Assembly (NCBI GenBank): GCA_964244065.1
Contig: CAXTHH010000001.1
Coordinates: forward strand, 248,001 to 312,000
Direction: 5' to 3'
DNA: 64,000 nt
DNA from: JASLDZ01 sp964244065
GTDB lineage: Bacteria; Pseudomonadota; Alphaproteobacteria; Caulobacterales; Caulobacteraceae
Shown here: positions 56,791 through 64,000 of the stretch, piece by piece
Position numbering within the stretch: position 1 is the stretch's first letter
How the letters are laid out: each line of letters opens with the position of its first letter
Position numbers and translations under genes: made by a program
The notes under the pieces: model-generated
What the model saw: the letters and a program-made list of their open reading frames with translations, nothing else
Told to the model about the DNA's origin: nothing
Database searches by the model: none

Positions 56791-57516
56791 TCACAGGGGC
56801 GGGGTCGCCTCCGCCACCGGGCCGAACACGCGCTCGAAGCTCGCCCGCAGCGCGGCGTCCGCCTCGTCCATGGTCGCCGGCCGGCCGAGGTCGACCAGGC
56901 TGGTCACCCCGTGCGCGCGGATCCCGCACGGGACGATGCCGGCGAAGTGGGCGAGATCGGGCTCCACGTTCAGGCTCACCCCGTGGAAGCTGACCCACCG
57001 GCGGATCTTCACGCCCACCGCGGCGATCTTGTCCTCCCGCGGCAGGGCGCCCGGCGCGCGCCGCTCCACCCACACGCCCACGCGGCCCTCGCGCGGCTCG
57101 CCGCGGACGTTGAAGGTGTCCAGGGCGCCGATGACCCAGCCCTCCAGGGCCTGAACGAAGCCGCGCACGTCCTTTCGACGCGCACGCAGGTCTAGCATGA
57201 CGTAGGCCACCCGCTGTCCGGGGCCGTGATAGGTGAACTGGCCGCCGCGCCCGGTGGGGAACACGGGCAGGCCCTGGGCGTCCAGCAGGTCCTCCGGCCG
57301 CGCGCTGACACCGGCGGTGTACAGCGGCGGATGCTCCAGCAGCCACACCACCTCCTCGGCCCGGCCCTCGGCGATGGCGGCGGCCCGCGCCTCCATGGCC
57401 GACACCGCCGCGGGGTATGGGACCAACCCCGGCGAGACCGCCCAGCCCGCCGCCCTGTCGTCCGACCGTCCGAAGGGCGGCGATCCGGGCGACGGACTTA
57501 ACGCGTTGGAGAGCAT
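56791..57516 (-). CDS. lipB: octanoyl-ACP:protein transferase
   Basis: 241 aa. It moves octanoyl from ACP to lipoate-dependent enzymes. Motifs: EEVVWLLEHPPLYTAGVSA, TGRGGQFTYHGPGQRVAYVMLDL, AAVGVKIRRWVSFHGVSLNVEPD with the catalytic Lys, and GIVPCGIRAHGVTSL with the catalytic Cys. N-terminal 25 residues are extra. Divergent to the fliN-like gene. Confidence 0.95.
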   Translation of the reverse strand: MLSNALSPSPGSPPFGRSDDRAAGWAVSPGLVPYPAAVSAMEARAAAIAEGRAEEVVWLLEHPPLYTAGVSARPEDLLDAQGLPVFPTGRGGQFTYHGPGQRVAYVMLDLRARRKDVRGFVQALEGWVIGALDTFNVRGEPREGRVGVWVERRAPGALPREDKIAAVGVKIRRWVSFHGVSLNVEPDLAHFAGIVPCGIRAHGVTSLVDLGRPATMDEADAALRASFERVFGPVAEATPPL

Positions 57517-57570
57517 GCGCCCTCAATGTGGCGTCCGCGGCCGCCCTCGCCAAGGCGGCCGCAAGACGGG

Positions 57571-57837
57571 GTGCGCGTGGGTCAGGTCGAACACGTCCAG
57601 GTGGAGATCTCCGTGGTGCTGGGCCGATCGGTCCTGCCCATGGCGCAGCTCCTGCGCATGGGCCGTGGGGCGGTGATCCCGCTCGACGCCTACGAGCATG
57701 ACGAGGTGTGGATCCTGGCCAACAACCATCCCGTCGCGCGGGGCGAGATCCAGATCAACGACGACCGGATCGCCATCTCCGTCACGGGTCCGGCCAACGT
57801 GTACGACTACATGGCCGGCGCCCGGACGGCCGCCTGA
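57571..57837 (+). CDS. stand-alone FliN/SpoA C-ring domain protein
   Basis: 88 aa from GTG 57571 (GTG 57577 equally possible; a frame from ATG 57526 adds an Arg/Pro segment that does not look native). SpoA fold: VEISVVLGRSVLPMAQLLRMGRGAVIPLD, EVWILANNHPVARGEIQINDDRIAISVTG. FliN forms the base of the flagellar switch; here no other flagellar gene is near, so it may be a FliN paralogue or relative. Ends 65 bases before the tRNA. Confidence 0.75.
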   Translation: MRVGQVEHVQVEISVVLGRSVLPMAQLLRMGRGAVIPLDAYEHDEVWILANNHPVARGEIQINDDRIAISVTGPANVYDYMAGARTAA

Positions 57838-57902
57838 GCGGGCCTTTTCGGCGGGCTTCCCAAGCCCGGACGGCCCTGCTACTCCCGCCGCCTCCAAAGC
57901 GA

Positions 57903-57987
57903 GCGGTCGTGGCGGAATTGGTAGACGCGCAGCGTTGAGGTCGCTGTGGGGCAACCCGTGGAAGTTCGAGTCTTCTCGACCGCACCA
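57903..57987 (+). tRNA. tRNA-Leu (anticodon GAG)
   Basis: Acceptor GCGGTCG (57903-57909) pairs with CGACCGC (57977-57983), then discriminator A and an encoded CCA. D-arm GGCGGAATTGGTAGACGC, anticodon stem CAGCG with loop TTGAGGT (anticodon GAG), a long variable arm GTGGGGCAACCCGTG, and T-arm GAAGTTCGAGTCTTC. The long variable arm and GAG anticodon mark a leucine tRNA. Confidence 0.95.
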
Positions 57988-58071
57988 TCCTTCCCGTCCT
58001 CACCGGCCTGCGCGGCAGGGGCCTTGCGGCGGGCCGGCGCACGGCTTGGCCGGCGTTCCAGGTTGGGTCAG

Positions 58072-58995
<924 letters not shown>

Positions 58996-59047
58996 CGCGC
59001 GCCGAGGCGGCTCCCCCCGCCCGCGTGCGCCGTGCTAGGTCGCGCGC

Positions 59048-60217
59048 ATGATCCCGAACGCCGCCCCCCAGATGGATTTCGCCCTCGGCGAGACCGCCGA
59101 CGCGATCCGCGACACCACCGCCCGCTACGCCGCCGACCGCATCGCGCCCCTGGCGGCGGCCATCGACGAATCGAACAGCTTCCCCCGCGAGCTCTGGCCC
59201 GAGATGGGCGAGCTCGGCCTGCACGGCATCACGGTGGACGAGGCCGACGGCGGCCTCGGCCTCGGCTACCTGGAGCATGTGGTGGCCATGGAGGAGGTGT
59301 CCCGCGCCTCCGCCAGCATCGGCCTGAGCTACGGCGCCCACTCCAACCTGTGCGTGAACCAGGTCCGCCGCTGGGGCACGCCGGAGCAGAAGGCGCGCTA
59401 CCTGCCCAAGCTGATCAGCGGCGAGCACGTGGGCGCCCTGGCCATGAGCGAGGCGGACTCGGGGTCGGACGTGATCTCCATGCGCCTTCGGGCGGAGCGG
59501 CGGGGCGACCGCTACGTGCTGAACGGCTCCAAGTTCTGGATCACCAACGCCCCGCACGCCGACACCCTGGTCGTCTACGCCAAGACCGACCCGGAGGCCG
59601 CCAGCAGGGGCGTGACCGCCTTCCTGATCGAGCGCGACATGCCCGGCTACCGCTGCGCGCAGAAGCTCGACAAGACCGGCATGCGCGGCAGCGACACCGG
59701 CGAGCTGGTGTTCGAGGACTGCGAGGTGCCGGAGGAGAACGTTATGGGCCCGGTGGGCGGCGGCGCGGGCGTGCTGATGAGCGGGCTCGACTACGAGCGC
59801 GCGGTGCTGGCCGCGGGCCCCCTCGGCATCATGCAGGCCTGCCTCGACGTGGTGCTGCCCTATGTGCGCGACCGCAAGCAGTTCGGCCGGCCTATCGGCT
59901 CGTTCCAGCTGATGCAGGCCAAGGTGGCCGACATGTACGTCGCCCTGAACAGCGCCCGGGCCTACGTCTACGCCGTGGCCCGCGCCTGCGACGCCGGCAG
60001 GACCACGCGGTTCGACGCGGCCGGCGCCATCCTCCTGGCCAGCGAGAACGCGGTGAAGACCTCGCTGGAGGCCATCCAGGCGCTCGGCGGCGCGGGGTAC
60101 CTGAAGGACTGGCCGGTCGAGCGTTACCTGCGCGACGCCAAGCTCTACGACATCGGCGCCGGCACCAACGAGATCCGCCGCTTCCTCATCGGCCGCGAGC
60201 TGATCGGGGCGGGGTAG
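59048..60217 (+). CDS. ivd: isovaleryl-CoA dehydrogenase
   Basis: 389 aa. Acyl-CoA dehydrogenase fold with FAD site ALAMSEADSGSDVISM, KFWITNAPHADTLVVYAK, KTGMRGSDTGELVFEDCEVP, GLDYERAVLAAGPLGIMQACLD with the IVD-type Glu, and YDIGAGTNEIRRFLIGREL. It converts isovaleryl-CoA to methylcrotonyl-CoA in leucine breakdown; no other leucine-catabolism gene is in view. Confidence 0.93.
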   Translation: MIPNAAPQMDFALGETADAIRDTTARYAADRIAPLAAAIDESNSFPRELWPEMGELGLHGITVDEADGGLGLGYLEHVVAMEEVSRASASIGLSYGAHSNLCVNQVRRWGTPEQKARYLPKLISGEHVGALAMSEADSGSDVISMRLRAERRGDRYVLNGSKFWITNAPHADTLVVYAKTDPEAASRGVTAFLIERDMPGYRCAQKLDKTGMRGSDTGELVFEDCEVPEENVMGPVGGGAGVLMSGLDYERAVLAAGPLGIMQACLDVVLPYVRDRKQFGRPIGSFQLMQAKVADMYVALNSARAYVYAVARACDAGRTTRFDAAGAILLASENAVKTSLEAIQALGGAGYLKDWPVERYLRDAKLYDIGAGTNEIRRFLIGRELIGAG

Positions 60218-60221
60218 GGGC

Positions 60222-60377
60222 TCAGGCGTCCCAGGGGTCGATCACGGGGCTCGGCAGGTCGGCGAAGCGTCGCAGGTTGCGTGCCGCCAGGGTGGCGCGT
60301 CGCGAGATGACGACGCCGGCGATCAGAGTGTCCGCCGCATCCTTGGGCGCTCCCATGATATCGCGCTGGACGGCGCG
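60222..60377 (-). pseudogene. vapC toxin remnant (PIN-domain C-terminus)
   Basis: An open frame between TAA at 60378 and TGA at 60222 encodes about 51 residues: APKDAADTLIAGVVISRRA, then TLAARNLRRFADLPSPVIDPWDA. This is the last third of a VapC/PIN nuclease (DxLIA, TRN-like and DPW ending). The N-terminal catalytic part and a vapB antitoxin are absent. It lies between ivd and exoD on the opposite strand. A decayed toxin-antitoxin locus. Confidence 0.75.
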
Positions 60378-60401
60378 TTAGGCGCGTGGTCGAAACCGCG
60401 C

Positions 60402-61022
60402 ATGTCGGACGCCGCCTCCGCAGACGACGCCCGGCGCTTCTCCACCGTGCTGGACGGCCTGGCGCGGGCGCCGGGCGAGCGGCTGAGCCTGCGCGAGCTG
60501 GTGGAGGCGTTCGGCGAGCGCGCCTTCGGGGCGGTGCTGCTGATCGTCTCGCTGATCAACCTGCTGCCGCTGCCGCCCGGCGGCACCACGGTGACCGGCG
60601 CGCCGCTGCTGCTGATCGCGGCCCAGCTGGCGGTAGGCCGCGACCACCTGTGGCTGCCGCGGCGCCTGATGGACGCCACGCTCGCACGCCCCAACTTCGC
60701 CAGGGGCGTCCGGCGCATCGGGCCGGCCCTGCGCACCGCCGAGCGGCTGACGCGCCCGCGCCTGCCCATGCTGGTCGCCGACCTCTCCGAGCGGCTGATC
60801 GGCCTGGCCTGCCTGGTCCTCGCCTTCGTGCTGATCCTGCCGATCCCGTTCGGCAACTTCGTCCCGGCGCTCACCTGCGCCCTGTTCAGCCTGGCGCTCA
60901 TGCAGCGCGACGGCGTGGCGGCCCTGGCGGGCTGGACGATGACGGGCGTCACCGTCGCCATCCTGGCGCTGGTCTGGAAGACGGTGGAGCGCGCAGTGGT
61001 GCACGTGCTTCAGTGGTTCTGA
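60402..61022 (+). CDS. ExoD-family membrane protein
   Basis: 206 aa. ExoD (exopolysaccharide) pattern: SLRELVEAFGERAFGAVLLIVSLINLLPLPPGGTTVTGAPLLLIAAQLAVGRDHLWLP, then ERLIGLACLVLAFVLILPIPFGNFVPALTCALFSLALMQRDG and MTGVTVAILALVWKTVERAV. About four helices. Named from Sinorhizobium ExoD; biochemical role unclear. Ends before a strong hairpin. Confidence 0.87.
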   Translation: MSDAASADDARRFSTVLDGLARAPGERLSLRELVEAFGERAFGAVLLIVSLINLLPLPPGGTTVTGAPLLLIAAQLAVGRDHLWLPRRLMDATLARPNFARGVRRIGPALRTAERLTRPRLPMLVADLSERLIGLACLVLAFVLILPIPFGNFVPALTCALFSLALMQRDGVAALAGWTMTGVTVAILALVWKTVERAVVHVLQWF

Positions 61023-61030
61023 AACGAGTA

Positions 61031-61060
61031 GGGCCGCCCCGGATCACTCCGGAGCGGCCC
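61031..61060. terminator. bidirectional terminator-like hairpin
   Basis: GGGCCGC (61031-61037) pairs with GCGGCCC (61054-61060), and the inner CCGG pairs (61039-61042 with 61049-61052). It sits 9 bases after exoD and would also end a minus-strand transcript through the tiny ORF. No U-tract is present, so termination efficiency is uncertain. Confidence 0.6.
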
Positions 61061-61124
61061 CGCACTGTCTTGGCCGGCGCTCGCGCGGGCCGTGACGTTG
61101 AAGCGCTTCAGTCCATGCGGACCG

Positions 61125-61187
61125 TCAGGCGTTGATCCCGAGGCTCCAGGTCACGCGTTGCGAACCCGGTTGATGACAATGAGACAC
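61125..61187 (-). CDS. possible tiny ORF or leader peptide, 20 aa
   Basis: On the minus strand AAAGGAGGTGATCC (61189-61202), close to a perfect anti-SD complement, sits 7 bases before a GTG that opens 20 codons: VSHCHQPGSQ and RVTWSLGINA. A second frame from the GTG inside the SD also opens for 14 codons (VIQCLIVINRVRNA). Downstream the hairpin at 61031 could end the transcript. Reading frame, expression and meaning are unproven; it may be a regulatory leader or small RNA. Confidence 0.4.
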   Translation of the reverse strand: MSHCHQPGSQRVTWSLGINA

Positions 61188-61264
61188 TGGATCACCTCCT
61201 TTCGATGGTTGGACAGGGACCCGCAATGTAGGCCGCTTCGCCCCGGGCGCAATGCGGTTCGGCC

Positions 61265-61633
61265 GTGAGCGCGGGCTGGGTCGGAACGGGCAAGGTTCGC
61301 GCGCGGGAGAGCGGGCCGGCGCTGGAGATCACCGTCGACGGGCTGACCACCCAGGCCAAGTACTACAAGCCCCTGCTGTACGAGTTCTTCCGCAAGGAAT
61401 GGCGCGGCCGCCGGCCCGCCTGGGGCGACCACGCCGTCGAGATCCTGATGGAGTTCACGGGCGAGGCGCCCTGGCTCGACCTGGACAACCTGGCCAAGGC
61501 GCTGCTGGACGCCATCAAGGGCTACGCCTTCCACGACGACATGCAGGTCGGCCGCCTGCTCGTCGAGCGGCGGCCGGGGGAGCGGGAGCGCATCACCATC
61601 CGGGTCACGCCGCACCAGGCCGGGAGCGCCTGA
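61265..61633 (+). CDS. rusA: RusA-family Holliday junction resolvase
   Basis: 122 aa from GTG 61265. RusA pattern: PALEITVDGLTTQAKYYKPLLYEFFRKEW, EILMEFTGEAPWLDLDNLAKALLDAIKGYAFHDDMQVGRLLVERR, with the acidic metal ligands DLDN and HDD. RusA proteins resolve Holliday junctions and are usually carried by prophages; no other phage gene is visible here. Divergent from the tiny ORF. Confidence 0.85.
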   Translation: MSAGWVGTGKVRARESGPALEITVDGLTTQAKYYKPLLYEFFRKEWRGRRPAWGDHAVEILMEFTGEAPWLDLDNLAKALLDAIKGYAFHDDMQVGRLLVERRPGERERITIRVTPHQAGSA

Positions 61634-61741
61634 CTTATCCCCGCCCGCAAGCCCGAGGTTAGCCTGTGGGAGTGAGTTCATTGGTCGCCCGCTCCGGTCC
61701 CTCCTCCCCGATGCGACGCGAGCGCAGCCCCCTTGTCCGCG

Positions 61742-61764
61742 TGTCCGCTGTTTTCCCGCGGACA
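61742..61764. terminator. hairpin between converging genes
   Basis: TGTCCGC (61742-61748) and GCGGACA (61758-61764) around a loop containing TTTT. It lies 15 bases past the stop of the serine hydrolase and 109 past rusA, so it could end both. Confidence 0.45.
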
Positions 61765-61778
61765 TGGACAGGGCCGCC

Positions 61779-64000
61779 TCAGCTCGACCAGGGCTCCAGG
61801 GCGCCCCAGCCCAGCAGCACGAAGGTGAAGGCGGCGAAGACCAGCACGGTCGCCGAGTGGCGCAGCCTGCGCCAGGCGCCCCAGCCCTGGACGCGGCGCT
61901 CGCTCCGCCACACCCCCGGGAGCTGCGTCAGCTGCGCCACCGTGAGCAGGCCCGCGGCGAGGGCCACGCTGGACGCCGCCACCAGCAACGGGTTCGGCCA
62001 GTCGCGCTGCAGCGCGCCGGCCCTCACGCCCGTGAGCGCGAACACGGTGAAGGCGGTCAGCGCGAGCAGCCACAGGACGGCGGTGGAGCTCTGCAGCCGG
62101 CTGGCGGTGACCTGCCGGGCGCTCTGTCTGTATTCGCGGGCGTCGCGCACGAACAGCCCGGCCAGGGTGAGCAGGGCGGCGAGCTCGGCCAGGAAGGCGG
62201 CGGACGCCAGCACCGCGGGCTGGTGCAGCCAGTCCACGCGCTCGGCGCCCCAGGCGCCGCCGGGGTCGAGGAAGGCGCGTCCTCGGCCCTCGCGATCCAG
62301 CATGAAGCCGAGCGCGGCGGCCGTGCCGTCCGCGGCCTCGAACCGGCCGGGAGTATCTGTCGGCAGCCAGCGTCCGCCACCCTCCGGCCCGGTGATCGCC
62401 AGGGCGCCGCCGGGCTCGCCGCGCACGGTCCACATGCGCGTCAGGCGCCCGACGAAGCCCTCGAGCCCGTGATAGGTGCGGCGGGTCGAGACGTAGAGCC
62501 CCTCCAGCGGCCGGGAGTCGGCGGTGCGCGGAGGGTTCGCGGCGGCGGGCGGCCCCGCGTAGAAGCGGGCGACCAGGAGCTCGGGCAGGGTGCGCACCAG
62601 CCGGTCGCCCGTGTCGCTGTTGGCCGCCACGAACACGCCGAGCCCGAGCTGGGGCACCGTGACGAGCTTGGCGCGGAAAGCCGGGGTCGAGCCCTCGTGG
62701 CCGAAGCCGCGGAAGCCGCCCGGCAGGTCGTAGACCATCAGCCCGTGCGCCCAGCCGGGGCTCAACGGCGTGCGCAGCGCTGCGTCCGCCCGCGGCCCCC
62801 ACAGCGGCGCGCCGACTCCGCCCGCCCGCCCTCCGGACAGCAGCGCCAGCATGAGGCGGGCCATGTCGTCGGCGGTGGACGAGGCGGAGAGGGCGGGGGC
62901 CAGGGCCCCGGCGAAGCCGAAGGGCAGCCGCTCGAAGCCTTCCGGGCCCCAGGCGAACCCTTCCGCCAGCCGCCCGGCGAGCGCCTCCGGCATGGGGGCG
63001 GGCAGGTCGGAACGTCCGGCGTCCGGCTCCCTGAACGTGGTGGAGGCCAGGCCCGCCGGCCCGAGCAGGTCGGCCTCCATCGCCTCCTCGAACGGCCGCC
63101 CGCTCGTCGCCATGCGCCCGGCGAGGGCGGCGCCGTACGAGGAGTAGGTGGGCAGCTCGCCGGGCGGGCGCACCCGGCGGGGCCGGTCGCGCACCAGCGC
63201 CGTGTCGAGCGCCAGCGCCTGGCCGGGGTCGTCGCGGAACAGCCGGCCGAACTCGCGCGACTCGAACCCGGCGTCGTGGGCCATCAGGTTTCGCAGGCGC
63301 ACCGGGGCGTCGAAGCCGTCGGCGGGCACGCGCAGGGGCGGGGGCAGGGTGTCGTTCACCGGCTGGTCGAGGCGCAGGCGACCCGTCTCCACCGCGCGCA
63401 GCACCTCGATCCAGGTCAGCACCTTGCTGACCGAGCCCAGGCGGAACAGCGTTGCGCGGGGGTCGACGGCGACCGCGGGCGAGCGGCGGGCGAAGCCGTA
63501 GCCGCGCTCGAACACCACCTGCCCGCCCTGCACCACGCTCACCGCCACGCCGGCCACGTGGTCGGCGGCCAGGGCCTGCCGCACCGCGCCGTCCACGAAG
63601 GCGTCGAGCTCGGCGGGCGGGATCGCCGCGCCCGGCGCATGGCGGGCGTTCGCCGGGGCGGCCGCGGCGACGACGGGCGCGGCCCTCGGCAGGTCCGGCG
63701 CGGACGGGGGCGGCGCACGGCGCGGCGGCGCGGAGGTGGCGGCAGGCCGGGAGCTCGCGGCGGGGGGGACCGGAGCGGCGATCGGGGCCGGTGTGGCGCC
63801 CACGGTCGCGGCTGCGCGGGGGGCGGTCATCGGGGCGACCGCCGGCGCTGCGGCGGCGGGGCGGAGGCGGGGACGCGGCCGGGGCGGACGGGGCCGGGGA
63901 CGCGGGCTCTCGCCGCGGACCAGCTGGCTGTAGGGCACGGGCGCGGCGCCGGCGGCCGGCGCCAGGAGGCAGAGGGTCGCGGCGAGGGCGGCGAGGGCGC
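61779..64000 (-). CDS. exported serine hydrolase, class-C beta-lactamase fold, with membrane tail; 5' end outside window
   Basis: The reading frame runs to the window edge, so the start is beyond 64000. Reading back from 63938 the frame continues as a signal peptide (LAALAATLCLLAPAAGAA), so the GTG at 63938 is internal. Then an Ala/Pro/Arg-rich linker, the catalytic domain with FRLGSVSKVLTWIEVL (SxxK), YSSYGAALAGRM (Tyr dyad), LRNLMAHDAGFE and GHEGSTPAFRAK. After it a C-terminal half with four membrane helices (VLASAAFLAELAALLTLAGL, VLWLLALTAFTVFALTG, ...). Over 739 residues, longer than simple EstB types. Confidence 0.85.
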   Translation of the reverse strand, partial: ALAALAATLCLLAPAAGAAPVPYSQLVRGESPRPRPRPPRPRPRLRPAAAAPAVAPMTAPRAAATVGATPAPIAAPVPPAASSRPAATSAPPRRAPPPSAPDLPRAAPVVAAAAPANARHAPGAAIPPAELDAFVDGAVRQALAADHVAGVAVSVVQGGQVVFERGYGFARRSPAVAVDPRATLFRLGSVSKVLTWIEVLRAVETGRLRLDQPVNDTLPPPLRVPADGFDAPVRLRNLMAHDAGFESREFGRLFRDDPGQALALDTALVRDRPRRVRPPGELPTYSSYGAALAGRMATSGRPFEEAMEADLLGPAGLASTTFREPDAGRSDLPAPMPEALAGRLAEGFAWGPEGFERLPFGFAGALAPALSASSTADDMARLMLALLSGGRAGGVGAPLWGPRADAALRTPLSPGWAHGLMVYDLPGGFRGFGHEGSTPAFRAKLVTVPQLGLGVFVAANSDTGDRLVRTLPELLVARFYAGPPAAANPPRTADSRPLEGLYVSTRRTYHGLEGFVGRLTRMWTVRGEPGGALAITGPEGGGRWLPTDTPGRFEAADGTAAALGFMLDREGRGRAFLDPGGAWGAERVDWLHQPAVLASAAFLAELAALLTLAGLFVRDAREYRQSARQVTASRLQSSTAVLWLLALTAFTVFALTGVRAGALQRDWPNPLLVAASSVALAAGLLTVAQLTQLPGVWRSERRVQGWGAWRRLRHSATVLVFAAFTFVLLGWGALEPWSS

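Overview
The window is very GC-rich (roughly 70% or more in most genes), gene-dense DNA from an alphaproteobacterium, most likely a Caulobacteraceae member. The evidence is an SpmX-like muramidase/membrane protein (a Caulobacterales cell-polarity family), a methionine synthase split into two genes, a subclass B3 metallo-beta-lactamase resembling the CAU-1 type, and an mreBCD-mrdA-rodA cluster whose MreC has a long Pro/Ala-rich tail. Phenylobacterium is my best guess at genus. That is recall, not a search result.

Layout. 1-5.6 kb: a 5'-truncated, frameshifted DpnI/Dam-replacing-type nuclease gene, DUF3597 and small unknown genes, a YpfJ-type metallopeptidase, an epoxide-hydrolase-like protein, proline iminopeptidase and a PAP2 phosphatase. 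5.6-11.8 kb (minus strand): the complete rod-elongation operon mreB-mreC-mreD-mrdA-rodA. 12-17 kb: a TVP38/TMEM64 protein, a DUF885 metallopeptidase-like protein, DUF2076 and a two-domain retropepsin-like protease. 17.2-28.7 kb (minus strand): a LOV-domain hybrid histidine kinase, then methionine metabolism. An ArsR-methyltransferase fusion regulator with an upstream palindrome leads an operon of metF, a B3 metallo-beta-lactamase and the homocysteine half of metH. The cobalamin half of metH lies 3.25 kb further on, separated by an exported amine oxidase/RidA pair, two unknown genes and intergenic repeats.

28.9-37.7 kb: MlaC-like protein, ettA, several exported proteins of unknown function, a small regulator/membrane-protein pair with duplicated inverted repeats, and thiC behind a TPP riboswitch. 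37.7-40.5 kb: a clearly foreign, roughly 45-53% GC block of three genes with 4-bp stop/start overlaps (zeta-toxin-like kinase, ParB-N-like protein, D12-class DNA adenine methylase). This is the best candidate for an undescribed system here. 40.9-42.2 kb has no convincing gene. 42.2-45.4 kb: an apbE/DUF4198/DUF2271/PepSY operon, probably iron- or redox-linked. 45.4-54.3 kb: a PhnD-like binding protein coupled to a glycerophosphodiesterase, paired membrane proteins, DUF6152, and a cytochrome c-PQQ quinoprotein with an exported class-C beta-lactamase-fold protein.

54.4-64 kb: heme lipoprotein, redoxin/esterase pair, lipB, a stand-alone FliN-like protein, tRNA-Leu(GAG), the SpmX-like protein, isovaleryl-CoA dehydrogenase, a vapC remnant, ExoD, a possible tiny ORF with a very strong ribosome binding site, a RusA-like resolvase, and a serine hydrolase whose 5' end lies outside the window. 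At least four classes of dispersed palindromic intergenic repeats punctuate the region. All functional calls are from reading the sequence; no database search was run.
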